Assembly (NCBI GenBank): GCA_052384575.1
Contig: JBQSUQ010000016.1
DNA: 64,000 nt
Strand: one strand, 5' to 3'
Origin: JBQSUQ01 sp052384575
GTDB taxonomy: Bacteria > Pseudomonadota > Gammaproteobacteria > Enterobacterales > Pasteurellaceae
Shown here: in pieces, positions 49,799 to 58,812 of the stretch
Position numbering within the stretch: position 1 is the first letter of the stretch
Layout: each line of letters starts with the position of its first letter
Notes under the pieces: model-generated
Databases searched by the model: none
Told to the model about the DNA's origin: nothing
Seen by the model: the letters and a program-made list of their open reading frames with translations, nothing else
Translations under genes and position numbers: made by a program

Positions 49799-51022
49799 AT
49801 GAGCCAGTTAGATATTCTTACTCCTGTTTTACCTGAAAGTGTTGCCGATGCAACGGTTGTGAAATGGCATAAAAACGTTGGCGATAAGGTGAGTCGTGAT
49901 GAAATTTTAGCGGAAATTGAAACAGATAAAATTGTTTTAGAGATTGTTGCTTCAGAAGATGGTGTATTAGAAAGTATTCAACAGGCGGAAGGTGCAACAG
50001 TTGTCAGCAATCAGGTGCTAGCGAAATTAAGCACAGTGGCTATGATTGGTTCACAAACGAAAGATGTGATAAAAGCACCTGAATTAACACCTGCTGAACG
50101 TTATAATGGTGCGTTAACGCATTCATCAGAGCAGGATCATCATAATGATCTCAGTCCTGGTGTGCGTCGTTTAATTGCAGAACATGAGTTGAATATTGAT
50201 AATATTCAAGGCTCTGGCGTGGGTGGTCGTATTACGCGTGAAGATATTAACCAGGCCATTAGTCAAGCTCAGACGATGCAAAGTGCGGTGCAAATTGAGC
50301 AAGATTTTTCTGCCGCAGATTTGCGTACAGAAAAACGTGTTCCGATGACCAGATTACGTAAGCGTGTTGCGGAGCGATTATTGGAAGTAAAAAATAACAC
50401 AGCAATGCTCACCACCTTCAATGAAGTCGATATGCAACCTATTATGCAGCTACGCAAACAATATGGTGAAAAATTTGAAAAACGCCATGGCGTTAGATTA
50501 GGTTTTATGTCATTTTATGTGAAAGCGGTTGTGGAAGCTTTGAAACGCTACCCTGAAATTAATGCTTGTATTGATGGTGATGATATTGTTTATCACAATT
50601 ATTTTGATATTAGCATTGCGGTTTCTACGCCTCGTGGCTTGGTTACGCCAGTATTACGCAATTGCGATCAGCTCAGTATGGCAGAGATTGAAAAAGCCAT
50701 TAAAACATTGGCGGAAAAAGGACAAAATGGTAAATTGAGTGTAGAAGAATTAACGGGCGGCAATTTTACCATCACCAATGGTGGTGTATTTGGCTCCTTG
50801 ATGTCAACGCCAATTATTAATCCACCACAAAGTGCGATTTTGGGTATGCATACCATTAAAGAACGCCCAATTGCTTTGGATGGACAAGTGGTCATTCGTC
50901 CTATGATGTATTTGGCATTATCCTATGATCACCGTATTATTGATGGACGAGAAAGTGTCGGCGCGTTAGTTGCCATTAAAGAATTACTTGAGGATCCAAC
51001 AAGATTGTTATTGGATATTTAA
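49799..51022 (+). CDS. sucB: Dihydrolipoyllysine succinyltransferase (E2)
   Basis: A 407-residue core subunit of the 2-oxoglutarate dehydrogenase complex. One lipoyl domain with lipoyl-Lys44 (EIETDKIVLEI), a peripheral-subunit binding domain (SPGVRRLIAEHELNIDNI, about 118-135), and the catalytic acyltransferase domain with the His378-x3-Asp382-Gly motif (SYDHRIIDGRE). E. coli SucB has 405 residues. It transfers succinyl groups to CoA. sucC follows after 36 bp. Confidence 0.97.
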   Translation: MSQLDILTPVLPESVADATVVKWHKNVGDKVSRDEILAEIETDKIVLEIVASEDGVLESIQQAEGATVVSNQVLAKLSTVAMIGSQTKDVIKAPELTPAERYNGALTHSSEQDHHNDLSPGVRRLIAEHELNIDNIQGSGVGGRITREDINQAISQAQTMQSAVQIEQDFSAADLRTEKRVPMTRLRKRVAERLLEVKNNTAMLTTFNEVDMQPIMQLRKQYGEKFEKRHGVRLGFMSFYVKAVVEALKRYPEINACIDGDDIVYHNYFDISIAVSTPRGLVTPVLRNCDQLSMAEIEKAIKTLAEKGQNGKLSVEELTGGNFTITNGGVFGSLMSTPIINPPQSAILGMHTIKERPIALDGQVVIRPMMYLALSYDHRIIDGRESVGALVAIKELLEDPTRLLLDI

Positions 51023-51058
51023 TTAGCAAATCAATTTTTATTTTAACGGAAAGCAAGA

Positions 51059-52219
51059 ATGAATTTACATGAATATCAAGCAAAACAATTATTTCGCCAA
51101 TATGGCTTGCCGGTAAGTGAAGGTTATGCTTGTCAATCTGTTGAGCAAGCTTTAGAAGCCGTTGGCAAATTAGGTGGCTCGCAATGGGTTGCCAAATGTC
51201 AGGTACATGCTGGTGGTAGAGGCAAAGCGGGTGGTGTGAAAGTTGTCAAATCAGCTCAAGAAGTGCGGTCTTTTTTTGAACAGTTTTTAGGGGAACATCT
51301 TGTTACTTTTCAAACAGATGAAAAAGGTCAGCTTGTGAATAGCATTTATATTGAAGGCTGCGCAGATGTCAAAAAAGAGCTGTATTTAAGTGCGATTGTG
51401 GATCGTAGCTCGCAACGTGTTGTATTTATGGCATCAACAGAAGGCGGCATGGACATAGAAGAAGTCGCAGAAAAAACACCGCACTTACTGCATCAAGTTG
51501 CTATTGATCCTATTGTTGGCGCACAAGATTATCAGGGCAGAGAGCTTGCTTTTAAATTAGGGTTAGTTGGTAAACAAATTTCGCAATTTACACAGATTTT
51601 TACAAATCTTGCGCGTTTATTCATGCAAAAAGACCTCAATTTAGTCGAAATTAATCCGCTAGTTATTTTATCGAACGACGATTTACATTGTTTAGATGCA
51701 AAAATTGTAGTAGATAGCAATGCATTATTTCGCCATGCAGATCTCAAAGCTATGCAAGATTTTACACAAGAAGATGCGCGTGAAGCAGAAGCAGAAAACC
51801 TGAATTTGAGCTATGTATCCCTTGAAGGAAATATTGGTTGCATGGTGAATGGTGCAGGTCTTGCAATGGGAACGATGGATATTATCCAACATTATGGTGG
51901 AGCGCCAGCTAACTTCCTCGATGTTGGTGGAAGTGCTACAAAAGAGCGTGTTGCGGCGGCATTTAAAATTATTTCATCGGATAAAAATGTTAAAGCCATT
52001 TTGGTCAATATTTTTGGTGGCATTGTGCGTTGCGATTTAATTGCAGAGGGAATTATAGCCGCTGTTAATGAAGTAGGGCTTTCTCTCCCTGTTGTTGTTC
52101 GTTTAGAGGGCAATAATGCAGAGTTAGGGCGTAAAATTCTAGCAGAAACTAATTTGAATATTATTGCGGCTAAAGGATTAGCTAATGCAGCAGAACAAGC
52201 CGTAAATGCAGTGAAATAA
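51059..52219 (+). CDS. sucC: Succinate-CoA ligase beta subunit
   Basis: A 386-residue ATP-grasp subunit that binds nucleotide and succinate. MNLHEYQAKQLFRQYGLPVS is the family start, and CMVNGAGLAMGTMDIIQHYG (about 261-280) and FGGIVRCDLIAEGI are conserved blocks. E. coli SucC is 388 residues. It forms the heterotetramer with SucD, generating ATP from succinyl-CoA. sucD starts 8 bp after its stop. Confidence 0.97.
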   Translation: MNLHEYQAKQLFRQYGLPVSEGYACQSVEQALEAVGKLGGSQWVAKCQVHAGGRGKAGGVKVVKSAQEVRSFFEQFLGEHLVTFQTDEKGQLVNSIYIEGCADVKKELYLSAIVDRSSQRVVFMASTEGGMDIEEVAEKTPHLLHQVAIDPIVGAQDYQGRELAFKLGLVGKQISQFTQIFTNLARLFMQKDLNLVEINPLVILSNDDLHCLDAKIVVDSNALFRHADLKAMQDFTQEDAREAEAENLNLSYVSLEGNIGCMVNGAGLAMGTMDIIQHYGGAPANFLDVGGSATKERVAAAFKIISSDKNVKAILVNIFGGIVRCDLIAEGIIAAVNEVGLSLPVVVRLEGNNAELGRKILAETNLNIIAAKGLANAAEQAVNAVK

Positions 52220-52227
52220 GGAGCCGT

Positions 52228-53097
52228 ATGTCAATTTTAATTAATAAACAAACCAAAGTGATTTGCCAAGGTTTTACTGGTGGACAAGGTACATTTCACA
52301 GCGAACAAGCATTAGCGTATGGCACGAATTTAGTTGGTGGCGTTTCTCCAGGTAAAGGTGGCAGAGTTCATCTTGGTTTGCCCGTATTTAACACTGTAAA
52401 AGAAGCGGTTGCAGAAACAGGTGCAACTGCAACTATGATTTATGTGCCGGCCCCTTTTTGTAAAGATGCGATTTTAGAAGCGATTGATGCGGGTATTCAG
52501 CTCATCGTTTGTATCACAGAAGGTATTCCAACTTTAGATATGTTACAGGTTAAACAAAAGTTAAACCAAACTGGCGTGTTTATGATTGGACCAAACTGCC
52601 CAGGCATTATTACGCCTGATGAATGTAAAATCGGTATTATGCCTGCGAATATTCACAAAAAAGGACGAGTAGGCATTGTTTCACGTTCAGGCACATTAAC
52701 TTACGAAGCGGTATTACAAAGCACTGAAGAAGGATTTGGGCAATCCACTTGTGTTGGTATCGGTGGCGATCCAATTTCAGGCTCAAGTTTTATTGATATC
52801 CTACGCCTATTTGAACAAGATCCCGAAACGGAAGCAGTAGTGATGATTGGTGAAATCGGCGGATCCGCAGAAGAAGAGGCGGCTGAATTTATTAAAAATT
52901 ATATTACCAAACCAGTAGTGAGTTATATTGCCGGTATTTCTGCTCCAGTAGGAAAACGCATGGGGCATGCTGGCGCAATTATAAATGGTGGCAAGGGGAC
53001 GGCTAAAGATAAAATTAGAGCATTAAAAGATGCTGGAGTTATTGTCGTGGAAAGCTTGGCTGATATAGGAAAAGCATTAAGAACCGTATTAAAGTAA
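52228..53097 (+). CDS. sucD: Succinate-CoA ligase alpha subunit
   Basis: A 289-residue subunit carrying the CoA site (GFTGGQGTFHSEQA, about 16-29) and the phosphorylated histidine, about residue 247 in GKRMGHAGAI. Length equals E. coli SucD (289). It is the last gene of sucABCD and is followed by a clear terminator. Confidence 0.97.
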   Translation: MSILINKQTKVICQGFTGGQGTFHSEQALAYGTNLVGGVSPGKGGRVHLGLPVFNTVKEAVAETGATATMIYVPAPFCKDAILEAIDAGIQLIVCITEGIPTLDMLQVKQKLNQTGVFMIGPNCPGIITPDECKIGIMPANIHKKGRVGIVSRSGTLTYEAVLQSTEEGFGQSTCVGIGGDPISGSSFIDILRLFEQDPETEAVVMIGEIGGSAEEEAAEFIKNYITKPVVSYIAGISAPVGKRMGHAGAIINGGKGTAKDKIRALKDAGVIVVESLADIGKALRTVLK

Positions 53098-53125
53098 AAG
53101 CGCGGTGAATTTTCAGCACTTTTTG

Positions 53126-53153
53126 AATATCCCTCATTTGAGGGATATTTTTT
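53126..53153 (+). terminator. Terminator of sucABCD
   Basis: Perfect 10 bp stem AATATCCCTC/GAGGGATATT (53126-53135 with 53140-53149), 4 nt loop, then a T-run. Confidence 0.93.
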
Positions 53154-53166
53154 GTGAGCAATAAAA

Positions 53167-53187
53167 AACCTAGCTGAATGCTAGGTT
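53167..53187 (-). terminator. Terminator of the secG/tRNA-Leu unit
   Basis: AACCTAGC/GCTAGGTT stem (53167-53174 with 53180-53187), 5 nt loop, followed by TTTTTT on the minus strand. It lies 9 bp past the tRNA-Leu 3' end. Confidence 0.9.
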
Positions 53188-53195
53188 TATAGGGT

Positions 53196-53281
53196 TGGTG
53201 CTCTGAGCGAGACTTGAACTCGCACGTCCTATGGACACTACCCCCTCAAGATAGCGTGTCTACCAATTCCACCATCAGAGC
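53196..53281 (-). tRNA. tRNA-Leu(GAG)
   Basis: An 86 nt class II tRNA with a long variable arm. Acceptor GCTCTGA pairs with TCAGAGC, the D-loop has AATTGGTA, the anticodon loop CTTGAGG gives GAG, the T-loop is TTCAAGT, and CCA is encoded. It follows secG by 12 bp, as E. coli leuU follows secG. Confidence 0.95.
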
Positions 53282-53293
53282 GTTTAATTCTTT

Positions 53294-53671
53294 TTATTGT
53301 GGGATATCTGCGTTTTTATTTTCTAATACTGGTGCAACTTCTTTTTGTTGTTGCATTTTTTCTGCTGCTTGTGATAAATCGTCGAATTTACCTTGGGTTA
53401 CATTGCCACGATGTGAATTTAAGTTACCAATAGCAATACTTGTAACAAAAAATACAATAGCAAGAATGCCAGTTAAACGAGATAAGAAATTACCTGAACC
53501 TGCAGAACCGAAAACTGTACCTGAAGCACCACCGCCAAAAGAAGCACCTGCATCAGCGCCTTTTCCTTGTTGGATTAAAATTAATCCAATCATGATGATA
53601 GATACAATTAAATAAACAAATAATAATGCGTTATACATTCTAAATTCTTCTCTGCTAGGATTTGTAATCAA
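53294..53671 (-). CDS. secG: Protein translocase subunit SecG
   Basis: A 125-residue inner-membrane subunit of the SecYEG channel. Two membrane helices (about 4-22 and 54-73) flank the conserved loop with GLILIQQGKGADAGASFGGG (about 24-43). The C-terminal tail is charged and Gln-rich. E. coli SecG has 110 residues. It is in an apparent transcript with tRNA-Leu(GAG) downstream. Confidence 0.95.
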   Translation of the reverse strand: MITNPSREEFRMYNALLFVYLIVSIIMIGLILIQQGKGADAGASFGGGASGTVFGSAGSGNFLSRLTGILAIVFFVTSIAIGNLNSHRGNVTQGKFDDLSQAAEKMQQQKEVAPVLENKNADIPQ

Positions 53672-53738
53672 TAAAACGTGGCGATATTACCGAATATTCA
53701 TTGGTGAATCAAGTGATTTTTGCGTACTTGCTGAAAAT

Positions 53739-55679
53739 CTAAGCGGAATTCACCGCACTTTTGGATTTTTTACCTGTTGTTTTTATTGGTTTTTTATTTT
53801 TGTTAGTGTTGTTTTGGTTAGCGATTTGGCTTAGTTGTCGTAAAGCTGAAAAATTGACGAAGCGAACCAAATCAGGCAACATTTGGGTGAGTTGATACAT
53901 AAACTGTTGATAACTCATTTCTTTTTTGCTTATTCCATTAAGTTGCGCTTCCCAATGAGCAGTCATATCAGGTAAGGTTGCAATGTCAGGCAAGGCTTGA
54001 ATTAGAATTCTTCCTGCTTCTGTACTATGGATATTCCGTCCTTTTTTGTATAGAAATCCACGTTTAAACAGTAATTCAATAATGCCTGCACGCGTTGCTT
54101 CTGTGCCAAGTCCGTCGGTTTCTCGAAGGATTTTTTTTAATTCTTTATCTTGCACAAAACGAGCAATGCCTGTCATTGCGGACAATAAAGTGGCGTCTGT
54201 AAAAGGTTTGGGCGGTTGCGTTTTTTTACTGACAATTTCGCCTTGCTGACAAAAGAGCATTTGTCCTTTTTTTACTACAGGTAAAGCTGGATCTAATTGT
54301 TGATCCTCATCTTCTTTCCCCCATAATGTTTTCCAACCTGCAATCTGTAAATTTCTAGCTTGAGCAATGAAAGTGCCGCCTGCAATTTTGAGTGTGATTT
54401 TGCTTTTACGATATTCAGCATCAGGGCAGAATTGCAATAAATATTGTCGAGCAATTAATTCGTAAATATTGCGTTCCGCTAAGCTTAATTGTGCAGAGCG
54501 AGTAAGTGCGGTTGGGATAATTGCGTGGTGTGCTTCGACTTTTTTATCATTCCAACAACGGTTTTTTTGTTCTGGATTAACCACTTGCGGCATTGTTTGG
54601 TAGTTTGAACTGTGCACAGAAATTGCTTTCATAACCGCAAAGCGATCAGCATAATGTTCGGTCGGTAAATAACGGCAATCGGAACGTGGATAAGTAATTA
54701 ATTTATGTTTTTCATACAAATTTTGGCAAGTATCTAGTACATCTTGCGCTGACATACCAAAGCGTTTGGCAGCGTCAATTTGTAATGCAGATAAAGAATA
54801 GGGTAAGGGGGCGGTTTCTTTTTCTCTCTTATCTTCGTAATCGGTGACTTCTGCAGGTTGTTGAGAAATGCGTTTGACCACGTTTTCAGCTAGGGCTTGA
54901 GAAAGTACACGTCCATCTTCATCTTGATAGTCTTCACAGGCTTTGCTTGGCTGCCAAAGTGCGGTGAAAATAACCGCACTTTTTTCATCGGCAGAGATAT
55001 TGGCAACAACCTCAAAGAAATCTTTTGGTTGGAAATTCTCTATTTCAAGATCGCGCCGTACGATAAGTCCCAATACAGGAGTTTGTACTCTGCCAACAGA
55101 CAATACGCCATTGTAGCCAGCTTGTCGTCCACGAATGGTATAAGCGCGAGTCATATTTATACCATACAACCAATCTGCTCTTGCGCGCGCTAATGCCGAT
55201 GTGGCAAGCGGAATGAAGTTACGATTCGGTTGTAATTTTTTGATTGCTTTTTCTACCGCACTTGGATTGAGATCGCTAATTAGGCAGCGTTGGATTTGAT
55301 CACGTTTATCTGCTGATAAATTGGCGTGACTGAAAACTTCATCAACAAGCAGTTGACCTTCTCTATCAGGGTCTCCTGCATTCACTAATACTTCGGCTTG
55401 ATGAATCAGTTTTTCCACAATATTGAGTTGTTTTGTCACTTCTTTACGCGGAATTAATTGCCATTTCTCTGGAACAATAGGCAAATGTTCTAGTCGCCAT
55501 TGCTTAAAATTAGGATTATAGGCATCAGGCTCTGCTTGCTCTAAGAGGTGACCAACACACCAGGTGACATAATCATTTTCGCCACAACGGATAAAACCGT
55601 CACCTCGTTGGTGAGGTTTGGGCAATACGTCGGCAATAGCGCGAGCGAGACTGGGTTTTTCGGCAATAAAAAGTCGCAT
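53739..55679 (-). CDS. topB: DNA topoisomerase III
   Basis: A 646-residue type IA topoisomerase. The TOPRIM domain (MRLFIAEKPSLARAIADVLP; ADPDREG-like VNAGDPDREGQLLVDEV about 98-114) is followed by the catalytic Tyr in LITYPRSDCRYLP (about residue 329). The C-terminus is basic (KPIKTTGKKSKSAVNSA), as in E. coli TopB (653). It decatenates DNA. Two inverted uptake sequences inside the gene (about 54957-54981) could form a hairpin in the coding mRNA. Confidence 0.95.
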   Translation of the reverse strand: MRLFIAEKPSLARAIADVLPKPHQRGDGFIRCGENDYVTWCVGHLLEQAEPDAYNPNFKQWRLEHLPIVPEKWQLIPRKEVTKQLNIVEKLIHQAEVLVNAGDPDREGQLLVDEVFSHANLSADKRDQIQRCLISDLNPSAVEKAIKKLQPNRNFIPLATSALARARADWLYGINMTRAYTIRGRQAGYNGVLSVGRVQTPVLGLIVRRDLEIENFQPKDFFEVVANISADEKSAVIFTALWQPSKACEDYQDEDGRVLSQALAENVVKRISQQPAEVTDYEDKREKETAPLPYSLSALQIDAAKRFGMSAQDVLDTCQNLYEKHKLITYPRSDCRYLPTEHYADRFAVMKAISVHSSNYQTMPQVVNPEQKNRCWNDKKVEAHHAIIPTALTRSAQLSLAERNIYELIARQYLLQFCPDAEYRKSKITLKIAGGTFIAQARNLQIAGWKTLWGKEDEDQQLDPALPVVKKGQMLFCQQGEIVSKKTQPPKPFTDATLLSAMTGIARFVQDKELKKILRETDGLGTEATRAGIIELLFKRGFLYKKGRNIHSTEAGRILIQALPDIATLPDMTAHWEAQLNGISKKEMSYQQFMYQLTQMLPDLVRFVNFSALRQLSQIANQNNTNKNKKPIKTTGKKSKSAVNSA

Positions 55680-55748
55680 AAAGTTAAAATAATGAAAACA
55701 AGATTTCTATGAGCTATAAAAATCTTGTTTTTACTGTGAGAACGGTAA

Positions 55749-56033
55749 TTAAAATACTTTTTTGAATGGTTTGATAATCACTTCGCCATAAACGCCAGCA
55801 TCAACATAAGGATCTTGTTTCGCCCATTGTTGAGCTTGTTGTAAGGATTCAAATTTTGCAATCACTGTTGAACCAGTTATGGAACTACCATCTTCACTCG
55901 GATTTGGTCCTGCGGTTAATAAACGATCTTCGGCTTTTAATTGTTCCAAACGTGAAAGATGTTGAGGACGTACAGCTAAGCGTTGTTCTAATGTGTTTGG
56001 ATTATCTTGTGCAAAAATAACATAGTATTCCAT
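55749..56033 (-). CDS. yciI: YciI family protein
   Basis: A 94-residue YCII-fold protein (MEYYVIFAQDNPNTLEQRLA; RPQHLSRLEQLKAEDRLL; ending PYVDAGVYGEVIIKPFKKVF). The family has a ferredoxin-like fold with a putative His-Asp active-site pair and no settled function. It is the last gene of a run with yciA, yciB and yciC, as in E. coli, 13 bp after yciA. Confidence 0.9.
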   Translation of the reverse strand: MEYYVIFAQDNPNTLEQRLAVRPQHLSRLEQLKAEDRLLTAGPNPSEDGSSITGSTVIAKFESLQQAQQWAKQDPYVDAGVYGEVIIKPFKKVF

Positions 56034-56046
56034 TGCCTTTCTCCTT

Positions 56047-56502
56047 TTATAATGACATTTGGCTTAATGCTTGTTCTAACTCTGGGTTATCTTCTCTTGG
56101 TACTATTCTTGGTTTACCGTTGCTATCAATGGCAACATATGTGAATAGCGCTTCTGTTACACAAGTGCGTTCACGCGAGCCTTGGAACACTTTTTTAATC
56201 CAGACTTCTACTTTTACTTGCATTGAGCTTCGACCAATATTCACTAATTGTCCGTAGCAACATACTACATCTCCCACCGCAATAGGATGAAGGAAAGTCA
56301 TTTTATCTACACAAACTGTTACAACTCGACCTTTGGCAATTTCCTTCGCTAAAATTGCACCGCCCATATCCATTTGTGACATTATCCAACCACCAAAAAT
56401 ATCGCCATTAGCATTGGTATCTGATGGCATTGCTAATGTTCTTAGCAATAATGAACCCTTAGGTTGACGGTGTTCATTTTCATTTGATAGCGTACAGCTC
56501 AT
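56047..56502 (-). CDS. yciA: Acyl-CoA thioesterase YciA
   Basis: A 151-residue hotdog-fold thioesterase. Conserved are LLRTLAMPSDTNANGDIFGG (about 19-38), where the Asp of GDIFGGW is catalytic, and VTVCVDKMTFLHPIAVGDVV. YciA hydrolyses a wide range of acyl-CoAs; the H. influenzae enzyme (HI0827) is characterised. It follows yciB by 3 bp. Confidence 0.93.
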   Translation of the reverse strand: MSCTLSNENEHRQPKGSLLLRTLAMPSDTNANGDIFGGWIMSQMDMGGAILAKEIAKGRVVTVCVDKMTFLHPIAVGDVVCCYGQLVNIGRSSMQVKVEVWIKKVFQGSRERTCVTEALFTYVAIDSNGKPRIVPREDNPELEQALSQMSL

Positions 56503-56505
56503 AAA

Positions 56506-57039
56506 TTACTCCTTATCTTGCGGAAGATAACGATAAATATAAAGTCCAGTGATAATCGTTGCAACTAAAGTCATCGCAATTAAGCCAAATGATTTAAACC
56601 CAACCCAGTATTCACTGTGGAAAACGCTGATATATATATTGGTCAGCATGCAAAGAATAAAGAAAAATGCCCAGCCTAAATTTAAGCGATTCCACACCGC
56701 AGTTGGTAATTGAATTTCTTTACCGAGTAATTTTTGGATCAATGGGGTTTTAAATACAAACTGACCAATTAATAAGACAGCGGCAAACAGAGCATTAATT
56801 AATGTGACTTTCCATTGCAAATATTTAATATCATCAAAATAAGCAGTCAGCAAACCAAAGAAGACAACAGACCCACCTAGAATGATTTGCTGTTTTTCGA
56901 TTTTTTTATATTTTAATTTTAAGATTAGCATTTGAATCATTGTGGCAATAACCAGTACGATTGCCGCTTCTCTTATGCCTGCTAATTTATATACCACAAA
57001 GAATAAAATCAGTGGGATAAATTCTAAAAGTTGTTTCAT
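56506..57039 (-). CDS. yciB: Inner membrane septation protein A (YciB/IspZ)
   Basis: A 177-residue protein with about five membrane helices. Family segments are EFIPLILFFVVYKLAGI (about 5-21), YLQWKVTLINALFAAVLL (about 73-90) and WNRLNLGWAFFFILCMLTNIY (in part about 128-146). It is required for normal cell division and envelope integrity in some species. It starts 1 bp after yciC. Confidence 0.92.
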   Translation of the reverse strand: MKQLLEFIPLILFFVVYKLAGIREAAIVLVIATMIQMLILKLKYKKIEKQQIILGGSVVFFGLLTAYFDDIKYLQWKVTLINALFAAVLLIGQFVFKTPLIQKLLGKEIQLPTAVWNRLNLGWAFFFILCMLTNIYISVFHSEYWVGFKSFGLIAMTLVATIITGLYIYRYLPQDKE

Positions 57040-57819
57040 TTATGATGCCTTTTGCGTGAAAACTTGATAGAAACGATAGCTAAATACCATTAAAAAGAGG
57101 TTGAGAGCAGAAGTGAGGACGACTGCTAAAATCATCATCACTTCATTACGAGCTAATAATGCAATTTGCGCATTCAATATAGTAGCAAGAAAATAGTTGA
57201 TGACACAGTAAAAAAATAAGGATGAATAGCCTTTCTTACCTAATTGAAAATTCACTTTTAACGTATTTCTAAAGGAAGAATTATTACTTAAATAAGCAAT
57301 TGGGGATAAACAAAGACGGATTGCTAACCAGCTGGCGATAATAACCAAAATTAATGCTGGAAGTGGTGATATTGGTTCAACCCCTTGAAATAGATGGCTA
57401 AGTACAGCAGTTGCTAAGTAAACAATGCTGATTAATACAGGAATTAAAATCATGAGCGCCATGATGATGGCTCCCAATAAACGAGGTAAATGAGAGATTG
57501 CGGTTGGGATAATACCTTGAAACTCACGTTGACTAATTTTATGGACAGTTAATATTCCCCAATAAGAAATAAATAGCCCCACTAAAAATTGAACAACGGT
57601 GATTAAGCGGCCATCTGCATTTTGGGTTTGCTGTAATAAAATTTCCATACGTTGTTCTTGAGTTAATGCTTCGGCATTTTCAATAGCAACGGTTGGATGT
57701 AATAGGATTGCCATCAATGTATTTAAACTTAAAATAACAAGAAAAGTGATAGAAAATTGGCGCTGATTTTGCAAAAAATGCCAGCTATCTTTGAAAAGTT
57801 GCGTGAAATTAATTGGCAT
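57040..57819 (-). CDS. yciC: YciC family inner membrane protein (UPF0259)
   Basis: A 259-residue protein with about six membrane helices. The start at 57819 (MPINFTQLFKDSWHFLQNQ) is preferred because AAGGGA lies 5 nt upstream; a longer in-frame start at 57843 adds eight residues. YciC-type proteins are polytopic and of unknown function, linked to envelope homeostasis. First gene of the yciC-yciB-yciA-yciI transcript. Confidence 0.88.
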   Translation of the reverse strand: MPINFTQLFKDSWHFLQNQRQFSITFLVILSLNTLMAILLHPTVAIENAEALTQEQRMEILLQQTQNADGRLITVVQFLVGLFISYWGILTVHKISQREFQGIIPTAISHLPRLLGAIIMALMILIPVLISIVYLATAVLSHLFQGVEPISPLPALILVIIASWLAIRLCLSPIAYLSNNSSFRNTLKVNFQLGKKGYSSLFFYCVINYFLATILNAQIALLARNEVMMILAVVLTSALNLFLMVFSYRFYQVFTQKAS

Positions 57820-57981
57820 AATATCCCTTATAAAATATGGCAAAATTTGGTTGTCTATTATACCTGCTTTGATGGAAAAAGTATAAAAAAGTTAAAATTG
57901 ATCTATATCAAAAATAAGGTTTTAAGTAAAAAATTAAAAAATAGACAATCAACATTATCTTTTTTTAACTTTTTTATTGTT

Positions 57982-58001
57982 TTATGATCTCGATCACAGT
58001 T
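57982..58001. promoter_or_regulatory. Candidate CRP/FNR site upstream of ompW
   Basis: TTATGATCTCGATCACAGTT is close to the full CRP consensus, with a nearly perfect right half (GATCACA). It lies about 80 bp before the ompW start and 160 bp before yciC. OmpW is known to respond to oxygen and carbon regulators in enteric bacteria. Confidence 0.6.
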
Positions 58002-58080
58002 TTTGTACTCAAAAAGAAGTATATTTAACTCCACGTTTAATGACGTATATTTTTTGTGGATATTAACTAAGGAGTCTATG

Positions 58081-58722
58081 ATGAAAAAAACAGCTTTAGC
58101 ATTAGGTTTAGCAGCAGCATTAGTAAGTGGTGCAACAATGGCTCACGAAGCAGGCAGTGTTCTTGTTCGTGCGGGTGGCGTATTAGTTGTGCCTAAAACT
58201 TCAAATTCAGATTTATCAATTGGCGGAGCTAAACAAGCTGCACCTTTATCTTTAGATGTGAATTCTAATGCACAATTAGGTTTAACAGCGACTTATATGA
58301 TCACTGATAACATTGGTGTGGAATTATTAGCCGCAACACCATTTAGCCATAGCATCAAATTAGGTAATACTGTTGTTGCTAAAACTAAACATTTACCACC
58401 AAGCTTATATGCACAATATTATTTCTTAGATAAAGATGCGAAAGCACGTCCATATGTAGGTGTTGGTGTGAACTACACTACTTTCTTCAGTGAGAAAGAA
58501 GTGTTACCAGGCATGACAAACCTCAAATTAAAAGATTCTTGGGGCGTAGTTGCTAATGCAGGTGTTGATATTAATTTAGCAGATAACTTGTTCTTAAATG
58601 CAGCAATGCATTATGCAAAAATCAAAACAACTGCAAAATTTGATTTAGGTGGTGCACCAGTATCACAAAAAGTAAAACTTGACCCAATGGTTTACTTCCT
58701 AGGTTTAGGTTACCGTTTCTAA
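58081..58722 (+). CDS. ompW: Outer membrane protein OmpW
   Basis: A 213-residue small beta-barrel porin. The signal peptide is MKKTALALGLAAALVSGATMA, with mature HEAGSVLVRAGGVLVVPK. The eight-stranded barrel ends in YRF with terminal Phe, the BAM recognition pattern. I chose ATG 58081; another ATG at 58078 lies too near the AAGGAG. OmpW family channels pass small hydrophobic molecules. A CRP-like site precedes it and a terminator follows. Confidence 0.93.
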   Translation: MKKTALALGLAAALVSGATMAHEAGSVLVRAGGVLVVPKTSNSDLSIGGAKQAAPLSLDVNSNAQLGLTATYMITDNIGVELLAATPFSHSIKLGNTVVAKTKHLPPSLYAQYYFLDKDAKARPYVGVGVNYTTFFSEKEVLPGMTNLKLKDSWGVVANAGVDINLADNLFLNAAMHYAKIKTTAKFDLGGAPVSQKVKLDPMVYFLGLGYRF

Positions 58723-58740
58723 TTTCATTTAGAAATGCAA

Positions 58741-58768
58741 AGCCCTTAATTGAATTAAGGGCTTTTTT
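58741..58768 (+). terminator. Terminator of ompW
   Basis: Perfect 10 bp stem AGCCCTTAAT/ATTAAGGGCT (58741-58750 with 58754-58763), 3 nt loop, then six T. Confidence 0.93.
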
Positions 58769-58812
58769 GTTGGAAAAATATAAGAAAAGTGCGGTGTGTT
58801 TTTTCTTATTTT